DNA from: an uncultured Flavobacteriaceae bacterium
GTDB taxonomy: Bacteria > Bacteroidota > Bacteroidia > Flavobacteriales > Flavobacteriaceae
Length of the DNA stretch: 64,000 nt
Direction of reading: 5' to 3'
Assembly: GCA_913061125.1 (NCBI GenBank)
Contig: CAJXUB010000001.1
Coordinates: forward strand, 46,424 to 110,423
The notes under the pieces were generated by a model. That model did no database searches. It was not told the DNA's origin and worked only from the letters and a program-made list of their open reading frames with translations. The translations under genes and the position numbers were made by a program. Positions 10,011-20,497 of the stretch are shown here, one piece after another. Numbering within the stretch: position 1 is the stretch's first letter; each line of letters begins with the position of its first letter.

Positions 10011-10967
10011 ATGTCCGTATTAGTATATATTGAATCCGAAAATGGCACGTTTAAAAAAAGTGCCTTAGAAGTCGCCTCCTATGGGCGATGTGTTGCCAAT
10101 TCACTAAACACCTCTTTGTGCGCCTTAGTTTTTAATTCCAAAGACAATGCTACTCTTGGGGCTTATGGTGTGAACAAGGTTTTGAATGTCGAATCCACAC
10201 ATCCGTTCACTGCAGAAGCGCATTCAAATGCTTTGAAACAAGCCGTCGATAAAGAACAATCAACAGTTGTGATTTTGAGCAACAGTGCTAACAGCAAGTA
10301 TTTAGCACCGCTTTTGGCATCGGACCTAAAAGCCGGTTATGTACCAAACGTTGTTGAAGCGCCATCAAGCACCTCCCCTTTTGTTGTCAAACGAAGTGTA
10401 TTTAGCAACAAAGCATTTTGTAACACTGAAATTTCAACTCCCATCAAAATTATTGGAATATCCAATAATGCATTTGGTCTGGTGGAACAGGTCGTTGATA
10501 TCACAACAGAGGCATTTGAACTGGAAAATATCAGCTCAAAAATTAGGGTTGAAGGGGTAGATAAAGCTACCGATAAAGTATCCATTGCAGATGCAGACAT
10601 TGTAGTGTCGGCAGGACGAGGTCTCAAAGGGCCCGAAAACTGGGGAATGATTGAAGAATTAGCCGATGTGCTTGGTGCAGCAACAGCTTGCTCAAAACCT
10701 GTTTCGGATTTAGGGTGGAGACCGCACAGCGAACACGTGGGTCAAACGGGGAAACCAGTAGCTACAAACCTCTACATCGCCATTGGAATTTCAGGTGCTA
10801 TTCAACACCTTGCTGGTGTGAATTCCTCCAAAACCAAAGTGGTAATCAATACAGATCCTGAGGCCCCTTTTTTTAAGGCCGCAGATTATGGAATTGTAGG
10901 CGATGCTTTTGAAGTGGTGCCCAAACTTATTGAAAAACTTCGTGCATTTAAAACCCAAAACGCTTGA
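10011..10967 (+). CDS. etfA: Electron transfer flavoprotein subunit alpha
   Basis: C-terminal FAD domain VSAGRGLKGPENWGMIEELADVLGAATACSKPVSDLGWRPHSEHVGQTGKPVATNLYIAIGISGAIQHLAG. Confidence 0.95.
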   Translation: MSVLVYIESENGTFKKSALEVASYGRCVANSLNTSLCALVFNSKDNATLGAYGVNKVLNVESTHPFTAEAHSNALKQAVDKEQSTVVILSNSANSKYLAPLLASDLKAGYVPNVVEAPSSTSPFVVKRSVFSNKAFCNTEISTPIKIIGISNNAFGLVEQVVDITTEAFELENISSKIRVEGVDKATDKVSIADADIVVSAGRGLKGPENWGMIEELADVLGAATACSKPVSDLGWRPHSEHVGQTGKPVATNLYIAIGISGAIQHLAGVNSSKTKVVINTDPEAPFFKAADYGIVGDAFEVVPKLIEKLRAFKTQNA

Positions 10968-11036
10968 TTTTTCAAAACTTGCGCATATAAAAGTTTGGTA
11001 ATTTAGGAATTAAGACTGTTATTTGTTGGTCAAACA

Positions 11037-11651
11037 ATGAGTTTAGTTCGACTTAACATAAAAGGAATTTCTTACAGCCAAACACAAAGTGGTGCTTACG
11101 CCCTTATTTTGAGTGAAGAAAATGGAGGCCGAAAGTTGCCAATAGTGATTGGTGCATTTGAGGCACAATCCATTGCAATTGCTCTGGAAAAAGACATTCG
11201 TCCTCCTAGGCCACTGACTCACGATTTGTTCAAAAATTTCTCAGACCGATTTAATATTTTAATAAAGCAAGTGATTATCCACAAGCTGGTTGATGGCGTA
11301 TTTTATGCCTCATTAATTTGTGAGAATAATGGGATTGAGGAAATTATCGATGCTCGAACCAGCGATGCCATTGCCTTAGCGTTGCGATTTTCAGCTCCAA
11401 TTTTTACTTACAAAAATATTATTGAAAAAGCCGGTATTGTCCTAAAAATAAACCCAAAAGACAAGGACGATACAGAAGACAGTTTGGTTTTTGAAGAAGC
11501 CAACTTGGACGACGAAAACGTCGATCAAAACCCTGAAAGTGATTATAAAAACCTTTCTTTAACTAAACTAAAAGAACAACTCAAAGCAGCCGTTAGAGAT
11601 GAGGACTATGAAACTGCAGCAAAGCTTAGAGACGAAATTTCAAAGCGCTAA
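11037..11651 (+). CDS. Bifunctional nuclease (DUF151) family protein with C-terminal UVR-like motif
   Basis: LPIVIGAFEAQSIAIALEKDIRPPRPLTHDLF and a C-terminal KLKEQLKAAVRDEDYETAAKLRDEI UVR motif. Confidence 0.88.
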   Translation: MSLVRLNIKGISYSQTQSGAYALILSEENGGRKLPIVIGAFEAQSIAIALEKDIRPPRPLTHDLFKNFSDRFNILIKQVIIHKLVDGVFYASLICENNGIEEIIDARTSDAIALALRFSAPIFTYKNIIEKAGIVLKINPKDKDDTEDSLVFEEANLDDENVDQNPESDYKNLSLTKLKEQLKAAVRDEDYETAAKLRDEISKR

Positions 11652-11663
11652 ACCATCCAATCA

Positions 11664-13055
11664 ATGAAACCATTTTTACTGCTATTTGCGATACTTTTTA
11701 CCCCATTTGTTCAAGCACAAGATGTTGCCTCTGAGATTATTAAAAGTCAAGGGTTTAACATCGGAAGTTTAGTGCGAGGTGCCATGGGAATGGTCGTTCT
11801 GTTGGGCATTGCGTTCTTTTTGAGTACCAATCGGAGGGCCATCAACTGGCGTACTGTAATTCTTGGATTGACTGCGCAATTGGTTTTGGCCATTGGGGTG
11901 CTTAAAGTTGAATTTGTTCAAACTATTTTTAAAAAAATTGGAGATCTATTTCTGGCGGTTTTAGACTTCACCATGAAAGGAACTGAATTTTTGTTTGCCG
12001 CATTTTCAACTGGTAAAATTGACAACTCAATGGACACATTTGCCATCTCAATTTTACCAACAATCATTTTCTTTTCGGCCCTAACCTCAGTATTATTTTA
12101 TTTAGGAATAATCCAAAAAGTTGTTAAAGGTTTGGCATGGCTACTCACAAAATTGCTTCAGGTGTCTGGCGCAGAAAGTCTTAGTGTTACCGGAAATATA
12201 TTCTTGGGTCAAACAGAAGCACCACTGATGATTAAGGCCTATTTAGAAAAAATGAACCGTTCGGAGATTTTGCTCGTTATGGTTGGCGGAATGGCCACTG
12301 TGGCAGGAGGCGTATTGGCGGCTTACATTGGTTTTCTAGGCGGCGAAGATGATATTTTGCGGCAATATTATGCCAAACACCTTCTTACGGCCTCGGTCAT
12401 GGCAGCTCCAGGAGCCATCGTTATTTCAAAAATATTATACCCCCAAACAGAACCAATAAACAACGACGTAACCATAACCCAAGACAAAGTGGGCTCAAAT
12501 CTATTAGATGCCATTGCCAATGGTACAACAGAGGGCTTAAAATTGGCGTTCAATATTGGAGCCATGTTGTTGGTGTTTTTGGCTTTTATAGCCATGCTAA
12601 ATGGCATCCTCGAATGGGTTGGTAGCTTGGGGAGTATCAATGAATGGGTGAAATCCAATACAGTTTATGACGCACTTTCGTTAGAATTTTTATTGGGATA
12701 CGCCTTTGCCCCTTTGATGTGGCTTATTGGTATCGCCAAAGAAGATATTACCCTGATGGGACAATTGCTGGGGATTAAGCTTGTGGCCAGTGAATTTATT
12801 GGATACATCCAATTGGCAGAGCTTAAAAATCCGCTTGAAGTTGTTCATTTAAAATATGAAAAATCAATCATAATGGCCACCTACATGCTGTGTGGATTTG
12901 CCAATTTTGCTTCCATCGGTATACAAGTAGGAGGCATCGGTTCTTTGGCCCCCAGCCAAAGAAAAAACTTATCGGAACTTGGTATGAAAGCCCTCATTGG
13001 GGGGACCATAGCATCCCTTCTTTCAGCGACCATTGCTGGGCTAATTATTGGATAG
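11664..13055 (+). CDS. NupC/CNT-family nucleoside transporter
   Basis: Polytopic membrane protein with FLGQTEAPLMIKAYLEKMNRSEI and GFANFASIGIQVGGIGSLAPSQR. Confidence 0.9.
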   Translation: MKPFLLLFAILFTPFVQAQDVASEIIKSQGFNIGSLVRGAMGMVVLLGIAFFLSTNRRAINWRTVILGLTAQLVLAIGVLKVEFVQTIFKKIGDLFLAVLDFTMKGTEFLFAAFSTGKIDNSMDTFAISILPTIIFFSALTSVLFYLGIIQKVVKGLAWLLTKLLQVSGAESLSVTGNIFLGQTEAPLMIKAYLEKMNRSEILLVMVGGMATVAGGVLAAYIGFLGGEDDILRQYYAKHLLTASVMAAPGAIVISKILYPQTEPINNDVTITQDKVGSNLLDAIANGTTEGLKLAFNIGAMLLVFLAFIAMLNGILEWVGSLGSINEWVKSNTVYDALSLEFLLGYAFAPLMWLIGIAKEDITLMGQLLGIKLVASEFIGYIQLAELKNPLEVVHLKYEKSIIMATYMLCGFANFASIGIQVGGIGSLAPSQRKNLSELGMKALIGGTIASLLSATIAGLIIG

Positions 13056-13149
13056 CTTATCGTTGATAACTTTTAAAAATAATTTAGAGCTTAGCTTTTA
13101 ATTTCCTTGGGGCTTTGGTTATTTTTATGCTGTATAATCTTACTGTAAT

Positions 13150-13974
13150 ATGAAGCAATATTTGGATTTAGTTAATCATGTTTTAAAACATGGAAACGCC
13201 AAGGGGGATCGCACGGGAACAGGGACAAAAAGTGTTTTCGGATATCAAATGCGCTTTGATTTGGGCGAAGGTTTCCCGATGGTTACCACTAAAAAATTAC
13301 ATTTAAAATCCATCATTTATGAATTGCTATGGTTTCTTAAAGGCGATACAAACATTCAATATTTGACTGAAAACGGTGTGCGAATTTGGAACGAATGGGC
13401 AGACGACCACGGCGATCTTGGCCCAGTGTATGGCCACCAGTGGCGCAACTGGAACAGCGACGAAATTGACCAAATTAAATCCGTCATAGAAACTTTAAAA
13501 AATAAGCCCAACAGCCGAAGAATGCTGGTCTCAGCCTGGAATCCATCCGTTTTGCCAGACACCTCAAAATCCTTTGCAGAAAATGTAGCTGACGGGAAAG
13601 CTGCTCTTCCGCCTTGTCATGCATTTTTTCAATTTTATGTTCACCAGGGTAAACTATCGTGCCAACTTTATCAACGCAGTGCAGACATTTTTCTGGGAGT
13701 ACCATTCAATATCGCATCTTATGCTCTTTTCACTATGATGATGGCTCAAGTTTGCGGATACGAGCCCGGTGAATTTATTCACACTTTTGGGGATGCCCAC
13801 ATATACAATAACCATATTGAACAATTGGAATTGCAACGATCGAGAGAACCGCGTCCTTTACCAAAAATGATTCTTAACCCAGAGGTTAAAAGTATTTTTG
13901 ATTTTAAATTTGAGGACTTTACATTGGTTGACTACAACCCTCATCCCCACATCAAAGGAAAGGTGGCGGTATAA
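13150..13974 (+). CDS. thyA: Thymidylate synthase
   Basis: [36 protein letters not shown]...; [12 protein letters not shown] active-site Cys; [18 protein letters not shown]. Confidence 0.97.
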   Translation: MKQYLDLVNHVLKHGNAKGDRTGTGTKSVFGYQMRFDLGEGFPMVTTKKLHLKSIIYELLWFLKGDTNIQYLTENGVRIWNEWADDHGDLGPVYGHQWRNWNSDEIDQIKSVIETLKNKPNSRRMLVSAWNPSVLPDTSKSFAENVADGKAALPPCHAFFQFYVHQGKLSCQLYQRSADIFLGVPFNIASYALFTMMMAQVCGYEPGEFIHTFGDAHIYNNHIEQLELQRSREPRPLPKMILNPEVKSIFDFKFEDFTLVDYNPHPHIKGKVAV

Positions 13975-13995
13975 TGTCAATGGAAAACATTATTT

Positions 13996-14538
13996 TTGCC
14001 CACAAAATTTGAGGACTTGAACACAAGAAAACACCATAATAACCTAACCCTGATTGTTGCTGTATCTGAAAATCAAATTATTGGAAAAGATAACGATTTG
14101 GTTTGGGACTTACGTACGGACATGAAACGATTTAAGGCGCTTACATCTGGACATCACATTATTATGGGTCGAAAAACTTTTGAGAGTTTTCCCAAGCCCT
14201 TACCCAACCGAACGCATGTTGTCATTACAAGACAAAAAGACTATGCGGTCCCCGAAGGAGTCATTGTTGTAAACTCATTGGAAAAAGCCATCGAAATTGC
14301 TAAAGCCGATGAACAACCCTACATCATTGGTGGCGGAGAAATTTATAAACAAGCGTTACCTTATGCAGACAAAATTGAGCTCACTAGAGTTCATGGGAAT
14401 TTTGTGGGAGACACCTATTTCCCCGAAATTGACTTAAATGAATGGGTAGAGACTCATCGTGAATTCATTTCAAAGGATGAAATTCATGCCTACGATTTTT
14501 CATTTATTACTTACAAAAAACAAACTAACACAAAATAA
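13996..14538 (+). CDS. folA: Dihydrofolate reductase
   Basis: LIVAVSENQIIGKDNDLVWDLRTDMKRFKALTSGHHIIMGRKTFES; TTG start in track, actual start uncertain. Confidence 0.93.
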   Translation: MPTKFEDLNTRKHHNNLTLIVAVSENQIIGKDNDLVWDLRTDMKRFKALTSGHHIIMGRKTFESFPKPLPNRTHVVITRQKDYAVPEGVIVVNSLEKAIEIAKADEQPYIIGGGEIYKQALPYADKIELTRVHGNFVGDTYFPEIDLNEWVETHREFISKDEIHAYDFSFITYKKQTNTK

Positions 14539-14548
14539 TTTACACCCT

Positions 14549-15433
14549 ATGAATGCCTATATTTTTCCTGGTCAAGGGGCGCAATTCTCCGGAATGGGTA
14601 AAGACCTATACGATAATTCTAATGTAGCTAAAGCTATGTTTAATCAGGCCAATTCCCTCTTGGGGTTTGACATCACAAAAATTATGTTTGAGGGTGAAGC
14701 CGAAGATTTAAAACAAACCAAGGTAACTCAACCCGCCATATTTTTACACTCCGTTATCTTAGCAAAATGTTTGGGAGCAACCTTTAACCCCGATATGGTT
14801 GCCGGTCACTCGCTGGGAGAATTTTCTGCCCTTGTAGCCAATGGGACCTTGGACTTCGAGAATGGATTAAGGCTGGTAGCGCAACGTGCAGAAGCGATGC
14901 AAAAAGCATGTGAAGCATCAGAAGGCACCATGGCTGCTATTTTAGGCCTAGACAATGAAGTGGTTGAAGAAACCTGTGAAACCCTCGATGGTGTGGTTGT
15001 TGCTGCCAATTACAATTGCCACGGCCAGCTGGTCATTTCTGGAGCTATTGAGCCCATTCACCACGCTTGTGAAATTTTAAAAGAAAAAGGAGCTCGCAGA
15101 GCTTTAGTACTTCCTGTGGGTGGTGCATTTCACTCACCGCTCATGGAACCTGCAAGAGAACAATTGGCTGCTGCCATTGAAAAAACACCCTTTAATACGC
15201 CAACTTGCCCTATTTATCAAAATGTATCGGCTAGCGCCGTAAGTGATACAACTGCAATCAAATCGAATCTTATAGCTCAACTCACCGCTCCTGTAAAATG
15301 GACTCAATCTGTTCAGCAGATGATTCACGATGGAGCCCGTCGGTTTATTGAGGTGGGGCCGGGTAATGTTCTTCAAGGTCTGGTGCGCAAAATCAACAAA
15401 GAGGTTTCAACAGAAGCCGTAAAATTTGAATAA
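14549..15433 (+). CDS. fabD: ACP S-malonyltransferase
   Basis: MNAYIFPGQGAQFSGMGKDLYD, GHSLGEFSALVANG. Start refined inside ORF 14459..15433. Confidence 0.95.
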   Translation: MNAYIFPGQGAQFSGMGKDLYDNSNVAKAMFNQANSLLGFDITKIMFEGEAEDLKQTKVTQPAIFLHSVILAKCLGATFNPDMVAGHSLGEFSALVANGTLDFENGLRLVAQRAEAMQKACEASEGTMAAILGLDNEVVEETCETLDGVVVAANYNCHGQLVISGAIEPIHHACEILKEKGARRALVLPVGGAFHSPLMEPAREQLAAAIEKTPFNTPTCPIYQNVSASAVSDTTAIKSNLIAQLTAPVKWTQSVQQMIHDGARRFIEVGPGNVLQGLVRKINKEVSTEAVKFE

Positions 15434-15434
15434 A

Positions 15435-15929
15435 ATGATGAAAGCCAAAACCTTAGCTATAATCCTATTAATTGCGATGAATATCGGTCTCGATCAATAT
15501 TCAAAACATATGGTGAGAGAACAGGTTGTACCTGGTTCACGTACGGAAATTGTGGGTCAATTGGTTCAGCTGATGAATGTTGAGAATTCGGGGGCATTTC
15601 TAGGAATTGGTAGTGATTCAAACCCTACTGTAAAATTAATTTTTCTTCTGATATTACCGACCCTCGTTTTAGGTGCTGTGCTTTACTATTTATTCACCAA
15701 TAAAAACTTAGATCAATTGTCAGTTATTGGATTTAGCAGCATCGTTGGGGGTGGAATTGCCAACTTATACGACCGTTTTGTGTATGGGTCTGTGACGGAT
15801 TTTATTTTCATGGATTTTGGTTTTGCTAAAACAGGCATATTTAACGCCGCAGATTTATCCGTAACAACTGGAATGGTTTTGCTTCTCATTGCTTCGTTCA
15901 AATCCCAAAAAGGCAGCTCGAAAACTTAG
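15435..15929 (+). CDS. lspA: Lipoprotein signal peptidase
   Basis: NVENSGAFLGIG, GGGIANLYDRFVYGSVTDFIFMDFGFAKTGIFNAADLSVTTG motifs. Confidence 0.93.
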   Translation: MMKAKTLAIILLIAMNIGLDQYSKHMVREQVVPGSRTEIVGQLVQLMNVENSGAFLGIGSDSNPTVKLIFLLILPTLVLGAVLYYLFTNKNLDQLSVIGFSSIVGGGIANLYDRFVYGSVTDFIFMDFGFAKTGIFNAADLSVTTGMVLLLIASFKSQKGSSKT

Positions 15930-17203
15930 TTTTTGTAAACCACACCGTCTTTCATTACAAAAGTAATGCGCTCTAGGGCCGAGATATCATCAATAGGGTT
16001 GGTATCGGTTGCTACAATATCCGCGATAAAACCGACCTTAATTTGACCTATTTCGTTGGATAATCCTAAAATTTTAGCATTGGTCACAGTAGCAGATTGA
16101 ATGGCTTCCATGGGAGGCATTCCGACCTCTACCATATACCCAAATTCTTTTGCATTTAGCCCGTGGGGGAAAACACCGGCATCTGTACCGAAAGCGATTC
16201 TAACACCACGCTTATACGCTTTTGCGAAGGTACTTTGAATTTTTGGTCCGATTTCTAAAGCTTTGGGGACAATTATTTTAGGGTAAAACCCTTCAATGGT
16301 AGCATTTTCAGCAACTGCTTTACCGGCAGTTATGGTAGGGACAAAATACGTTCCGTATTGTTTCATCAAATCCATTGTTTTTGTACTCATTTTAGTTCCG
16401 TGTTCAATGGTAGTAACCCCTCCTATTACAGCGCGTTGCATCCCCTCGTCGCCGTGGGCATGGGCAGCGACTATCATTCCATAATCTTTAGCTGTTTCAC
16501 AAATGGCTTTAACTTCCTCTATAGTAAATTGAGGGTTTTGACCATTTTTTGCCACACTCAATACCCCGCCAGTAGCCGTAATTTTAATATTATCTGCTCC
16601 ATTTTTATAGCGCTGGCGTACTGCTTTTCGAGCCTCATCTGGGCTATTTATAACGCCTTGCTCTGGCCCTGGGTCACCCATCAATAATTTTTTTCTTCCA
16701 TTGGTTGGATCTGCATGTCCACCTGTTGTAGCTATGGCTTTTCCTGCTGTGAAAATCCTTGGACCAACAATAAGTTTGTTATTTATCGCATTTCGAAGGG
16801 CTATATTTACACCTGTTCCGCCAAGATCACGCACAGTTGTAAAACCGGCCATAAGTGTTGTTTTTGCAAAATTGACCGATTTAAATGCCACATCAGCTTC
16901 GTTAGCGGTAAATTGTTCCATGTATCGCTTTGGATTGTATTCGTTCTCTAAATGTACATGCATGTCAATAAGCCCTGGTAAAACAGTTTTAGATTTTAAA
17001 TCAATAATAATATCCTCGGAATTTTCTGGTACAACATACCCCTTTTCAATGGCTATTATTTTATCACCATAAACAATAATAGTCTGGCTTGGAACTAGAG
17101 TCCCATTTTTGGTGTCAACCAATTGACCACAGTGCAGGTAAAGGTTTTGAGCAGAACTCAAAAACGCAACAAATAAAATCAAAATTGAGCATATTTTTTT
17201 CAT
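15926..17203 (-). CDS. Amidohydrolase family protein (secreted)
   Basis: Signal peptide; LPGLIDMHVHLE, AHAHGDEGMQRAV, FGTDAGVFPHGLNAKE metal-binding motifs. Start refined from 17251. Confidence 0.88.
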   Translation of the reverse strand: MKKICSILILFVAFLSSAQNLYLHCGQLVDTKNGTLVPSQTIIVYGDKIIAIEKGYVVPENSEDIIIDLKSKTVLPGLIDMHVHLENEYNPKRYMEQFTANEADVAFKSVNFAKTTLMAGFTTVRDLGGTGVNIALRNAINNKLIVGPRIFTAGKAIATTGGHADPTNGRKKLLMGDPGPEQGVINSPDEARKAVRQRYKNGADNIKITATGGVLSVAKNGQNPQFTIEEVKAICETAKDYGMIVAAHAHGDEGMQRAVIGGVTTIEHGTKMSTKTMDLMKQYGTYFVPTITAGKAVAENATIEGFYPKIIVPKALEIGPKIQSTFAKAYKRGVRIAFGTDAGVFPHGLNAKEFGYMVEVGMPPMEAIQSATVTNAKILGLSNEIGQIKVGFIADIVATDTNPIDDISALERITFVMKDGVVYKN

Positions 17204-17214
17204 AGTATTTAAAT

Positions 17215-18366
17215 TTAATCCAAATATTCTAAAACGGCTTGAACAATACATGCGATTTGTTCGCTATCCAATTCCGTATGCATGGGTAATGATATAACTT
17301 CTTTCGCCAATTGATTTGTAACTGGAAAATCGGATTCGTTGTAACGATCGTCTTGGTAGGCCTTTTGTCGGTGAAGTGGGATGGGGTAATACACCCCACA
17401 TGGAATACCTTTTGAGTTTAAATGTGCTACCAGGCCATCGCGGTCGGCATCTTTAATCTTCAAGGTATATTGATGAAAGACATGACAATCGCAAGTATCG
17501 CATAGCGTCTGACAACTGTTCCCCATTTTTGGAATGATAATGTTGGGGTGGGTTTCAAAGGCGGCGTTATATTGGCGAGCTGCGTCTTGGCGGGCCTTGT
17601 TATAATCGTCCAAATGAGGCAACTTGGCATCCAAAACAGCGGCTTGAATGGAGTCCAACCGCGAGTTTACACCAACAACATCGTGGTGGTAGCGCTTGTA
17701 CATCCCATGATTTACAATCCCTCGGATGGTGTGAGCAAGTTCGTCATCGTTGGTGAAAATAGCGCCTCCATCGCCGTAACATCCCAAATTTTTAGACGGA
17801 AAAAATGACGTGGAAGCGACATGTCCTAAGGTCCCTGTTTTGGATTTTTCTCCATTTGAAGTTGTAAAATTAGATCCAATTCCTTGGGCATTATCTTCAA
17901 TGACATACAGGTTGTGTTCTTTAGCTAGGCGTAGTATTTCATCCATTTTAGCACACTGACCAAATAGATGAACAGGAACAATGGCTTTGGTTTTTGGGGT
18001 AATGGCTTTTTTTATGGCTTGAACATCGATGTTGAAATCGTCTGGATCTACATCTACCAAAACTGGCGTTAGACCCAACAGCGCAATGACCTCAACTGTA
18101 GCCGCAAAAGTAAAATCAGCAGTAATGACCTCATCTCCAGGTTTTAGGCCCAATCCCATCATGGCAATTTGAAGCGCATCAGTGCCGTTAGCACAAGGGA
18201 TAACGTGCTTAACCCCTAAGTAATTTTCGAGATTGGATTGAAATTCTTTGACCTTAGGACCGTTAATAAAAGAGGTCGTTTCGATTACCTCTTGAATGGA
18301 GGAATTGACTTCATTTTTGATCCCTTCGTACTGACCTTTGAGGTCGACCATGTGTATTTTCTTCAT
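17215..18366 (-). CDS. DegT/DnrJ/EryC1/StrS family PLP aminotransferase
   Basis: MKKIHMVDLKGQYEGIKNEVN...; SFFPSKNLGCYGDGGAIFT PLP-lysine motif. Start refined from 18474. Confidence 0.9.
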   Translation of the reverse strand: MKKIHMVDLKGQYEGIKNEVNSSIQEVIETTSFINGPKVKEFQSNLENYLGVKHVIPCANGTDALQIAMMGLGLKPGDEVITADFTFAATVEVIALLGLTPVLVDVDPDDFNIDVQAIKKAITPKTKAIVPVHLFGQCAKMDEILRLAKEHNLYVIEDNAQGIGSNFTTSNGEKSKTGTLGHVASTSFFPSKNLGCYGDGGAIFTNDDELAHTIRGIVNHGMYKRYHHDVVGVNSRLDSIQAAVLDAKLPHLDDYNKARQDAARQYNAAFETHPNIIIPKMGNSCQTLCDTCDCHVFHQYTLKIKDADRDGLVAHLNSKGIPCGVYYPIPLHRQKAYQDDRYNESDFPVTNQLAKEVISLPMHTELDSEQIACIVQAVLEYLD

Positions 18367-18479
18367 AAAAATTGTGGTGTAAATTTCAATATTCCAACGC
18401 AGACAAAAATACAAAATTCGCCTTGTGCAAATGCTAAAATTAAGATAAAGAATGTATTTTTGTTTTAAAACCAAACAGA

Positions 18480-19724
18480 TTGATCGGTATTTATAATTTT
18501 ATAATTGAAGTAGCTAACTTCTTTGTTCCGATTTTTGGGGTCTTTAACAAAAAGCTAAAACAAGGGGTGGAGGGACGAAAAAAGACCTTTTCATTGTTGG
18601 AGCAAAATATTACTTCAAAAGATACCGTTTTTTGGTTTCATTGTGCTTCATTGGGAGAATATGAGCAGGGTCTCCCAGTGTTCCAACGCATTAAAAACAC
18701 GAATCCTGAAGCTAAAATTGTACTGTCATTTTTTTCGCCATCGGGCTACGAGATCCGACAACAAAATCCAATAACTCCCCTTGTGGTTTACCTCCCTTTG
18801 GATACGAAAAAAAATGCTCGATTATTTCTTAAAATCACCCGTCCTAAGCTTGTTGTTTTTGTAAAATATGAACTGTGGCCGAATTACCTCAAAGCGTTAA
18901 AAAAGGAATCAACTAAGGCCATTCTTATCTCTGCATTGTTTCGTAAAAATCACTATTTTTTCAACCGTTTTGGAACAGTCTGGCACTCTTTACTGTTTTC
19001 ATTTGATCATATTTTTACACAAAATGAGGCGTCTAAAATTCTATTAAATTCTATCGGATATCGCGATGTAACTGTCTCGAAAGACACCCGCTTTGATAGA
19101 GTCTCTAACCAGTTGAAGCAAAACAATTCTTTGGCGTTTATAGAAACGTTTTTAAATGGAAAGCAGGCCTTAGTTGCTGGCAGCACATGGCCCGAGGATG
19201 ATCAAATCATTTTACCCTACATCAAACAAATGGGTTCGGATCTGAAATTCATTATTGCGCCACACAGCATTGATCCTCATTACATTGGAAAATTAAAACA
19301 GCAGCTGGGGGAGGATGCCGTTTTATTTTCGCATTATGACGAAGACTCTTTATCTAAAAAAAGAATTTTTATAGTGGATACTATTGGTGTTTTAACCAAA
19401 TTGTACAGCTATGCCTCAGTGGCCTACGTTGGGGGTGGTATGGGAACGGGTGGGTTGCACAACACCTTGGAGGCCGCCGTATTTGGGGTGCCTATTATAA
19501 TTGGTAAAAACTACAATAAATTCCCAGAAGCCAAAGCTATGATTCAAATGGGGGGCATGACAAGTGTTTCTAATAAACAAGACTTTAAATCTAGTGTAGA
19601 TGCTCTGATGTCTAATCCAAAATACCGGGAGGAATGCGGGGCGAAAAACACGTCCTACATTAAAGCCAACAAAGGAGCTACAGACAAGATTATGAAGCAG
19701 TTAGAACTGTTATTTGACGACTAA
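18480..19724 (+). CDS. waaA: 3-deoxy-D-manno-octulosonic acid transferase
   Basis: HCASLGEYEQGLPV, VFVKYELWPNYL, AGSTWPEDD, YVGGGMGTGGLHNTLEAAVFGVPIIIGKNYNKF. Confidence 0.92.
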   Translation: MIGIYNFIIEVANFFVPIFGVFNKKLKQGVEGRKKTFSLLEQNITSKDTVFWFHCASLGEYEQGLPVFQRIKNTNPEAKIVLSFFSPSGYEIRQQNPITPLVVYLPLDTKKNARLFLKITRPKLVVFVKYELWPNYLKALKKESTKAILISALFRKNHYFFNRFGTVWHSLLFSFDHIFTQNEASKILLNSIGYRDVTVSKDTRFDRVSNQLKQNNSLAFIETFLNGKQALVAGSTWPEDDQIILPYIKQMGSDLKFIIAPHSIDPHYIGKLKQQLGEDAVLFSHYDEDSLSKKRIFIVDTIGVLTKLYSYASVAYVGGGMGTGGLHNTLEAAVFGVPIIIGKNYNKFPEAKAMIQMGGMTSVSNKQDFKSSVDALMSNPKYREECGAKNTSYIKANKGATDKIMKQLELLFDD

Positions 19725-19729
19725 TTTCG

Positions 19730-20497
19730 TTACTCGTAAACTTTGATGTAGTCAATGATAAATTCTTGTGGAAAGATCGAATCATCAACTTCAAATCCTC
19801 CAAAATGACCGCCAACGGCCAAATTAACAATCAAGTAAAATGGTTTATTGAACGGCCAAATATCGGCCGTTTTATTGTCGGGCGCAAAAGTATACACCCG
19901 ATGGTCGTCAATAAAAAATTGAATCTTTTCGGCATCCCAATCCATTTTATAAACATGAAACCCCTCTTCAATATTTTCAATCGTTGTTATTTTGGTATTT
20001 ATAGATGTCCCATGACTGTCTTGCGTGTGTAGTGTTGTATGTATTTTATTGGGCATCCGACCCACATATTCCATAATATCAATCTCACCGCAAGAGGGCC
20101 AATGGATGTCATCGATGTCATGACCTAACATCCATATGGCAGGCCAAACGCCCAACCCCTTTGGCAATTTTGCACGAACCTCGACAGTTCCGTACTTAAA
20201 TTCCATTTTGTCTTTTGTAGTGATTCGCCCCGAAAAATACTTCCCGTTCTGTTCAGTTGCTGTGATAATGAGTTGGTTATCTTTTACAGAGACATTGTCT
20301 TGGGTGTAAGCTTGATATTCTTTATTTCCCCATCCACAAAGAGTTGGACATCCATCGCCCAACTCATAATTCCAGTAGCGTTTATCTAAAACATCTGAAC
20401 TAAAATCGTCCTCAAAAATAAACTTTCTATCGGTCGATAACCCTGAACTAAAAAGCAGTGTAACGCTTAAAACAATTAAAACTCGTAGTGCATTCAT
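19730..20497 (-). CDS. Glycoside hydrolase family 16 (laminarinase/beta-glucanase-like)
   Basis: Catalytic motif CGEIDIMEYVG and WPAIWMLG; signal peptide. Confidence 0.9.
   Translation of the reverse strand: MNALRVLIVLSVTLLFSSGLSTDRKFIFEDDFSSDVLDKRYWNYELGDGCPTLCGWGNKEYQAYTQDNVSVKDNQLIITATEQNGKYFSGRITTKDKMEFKYGTVEVRAKLPKGLGVWPAIWMLGHDIDDIHWPSCGEIDIMEYVGRMPNKIHTTLHTQDSHGTSINTKITTIENIEEGFHVYKMDWDAEKIQFFIDDHRVYTFAPDNKTADIWPFNKPFYLIVNLAVGGHFGGFEVDDSIFPQEFIIDYIKVYE

Noticed and set aside
13996-14028. N-terminal extension of folA from the TTG start
   Set aside because: MPTKFEDLNTRKHHNN precedes the conserved LIVAVSENQIIG; start codon is ambiguous and not evidence of a novel domain.
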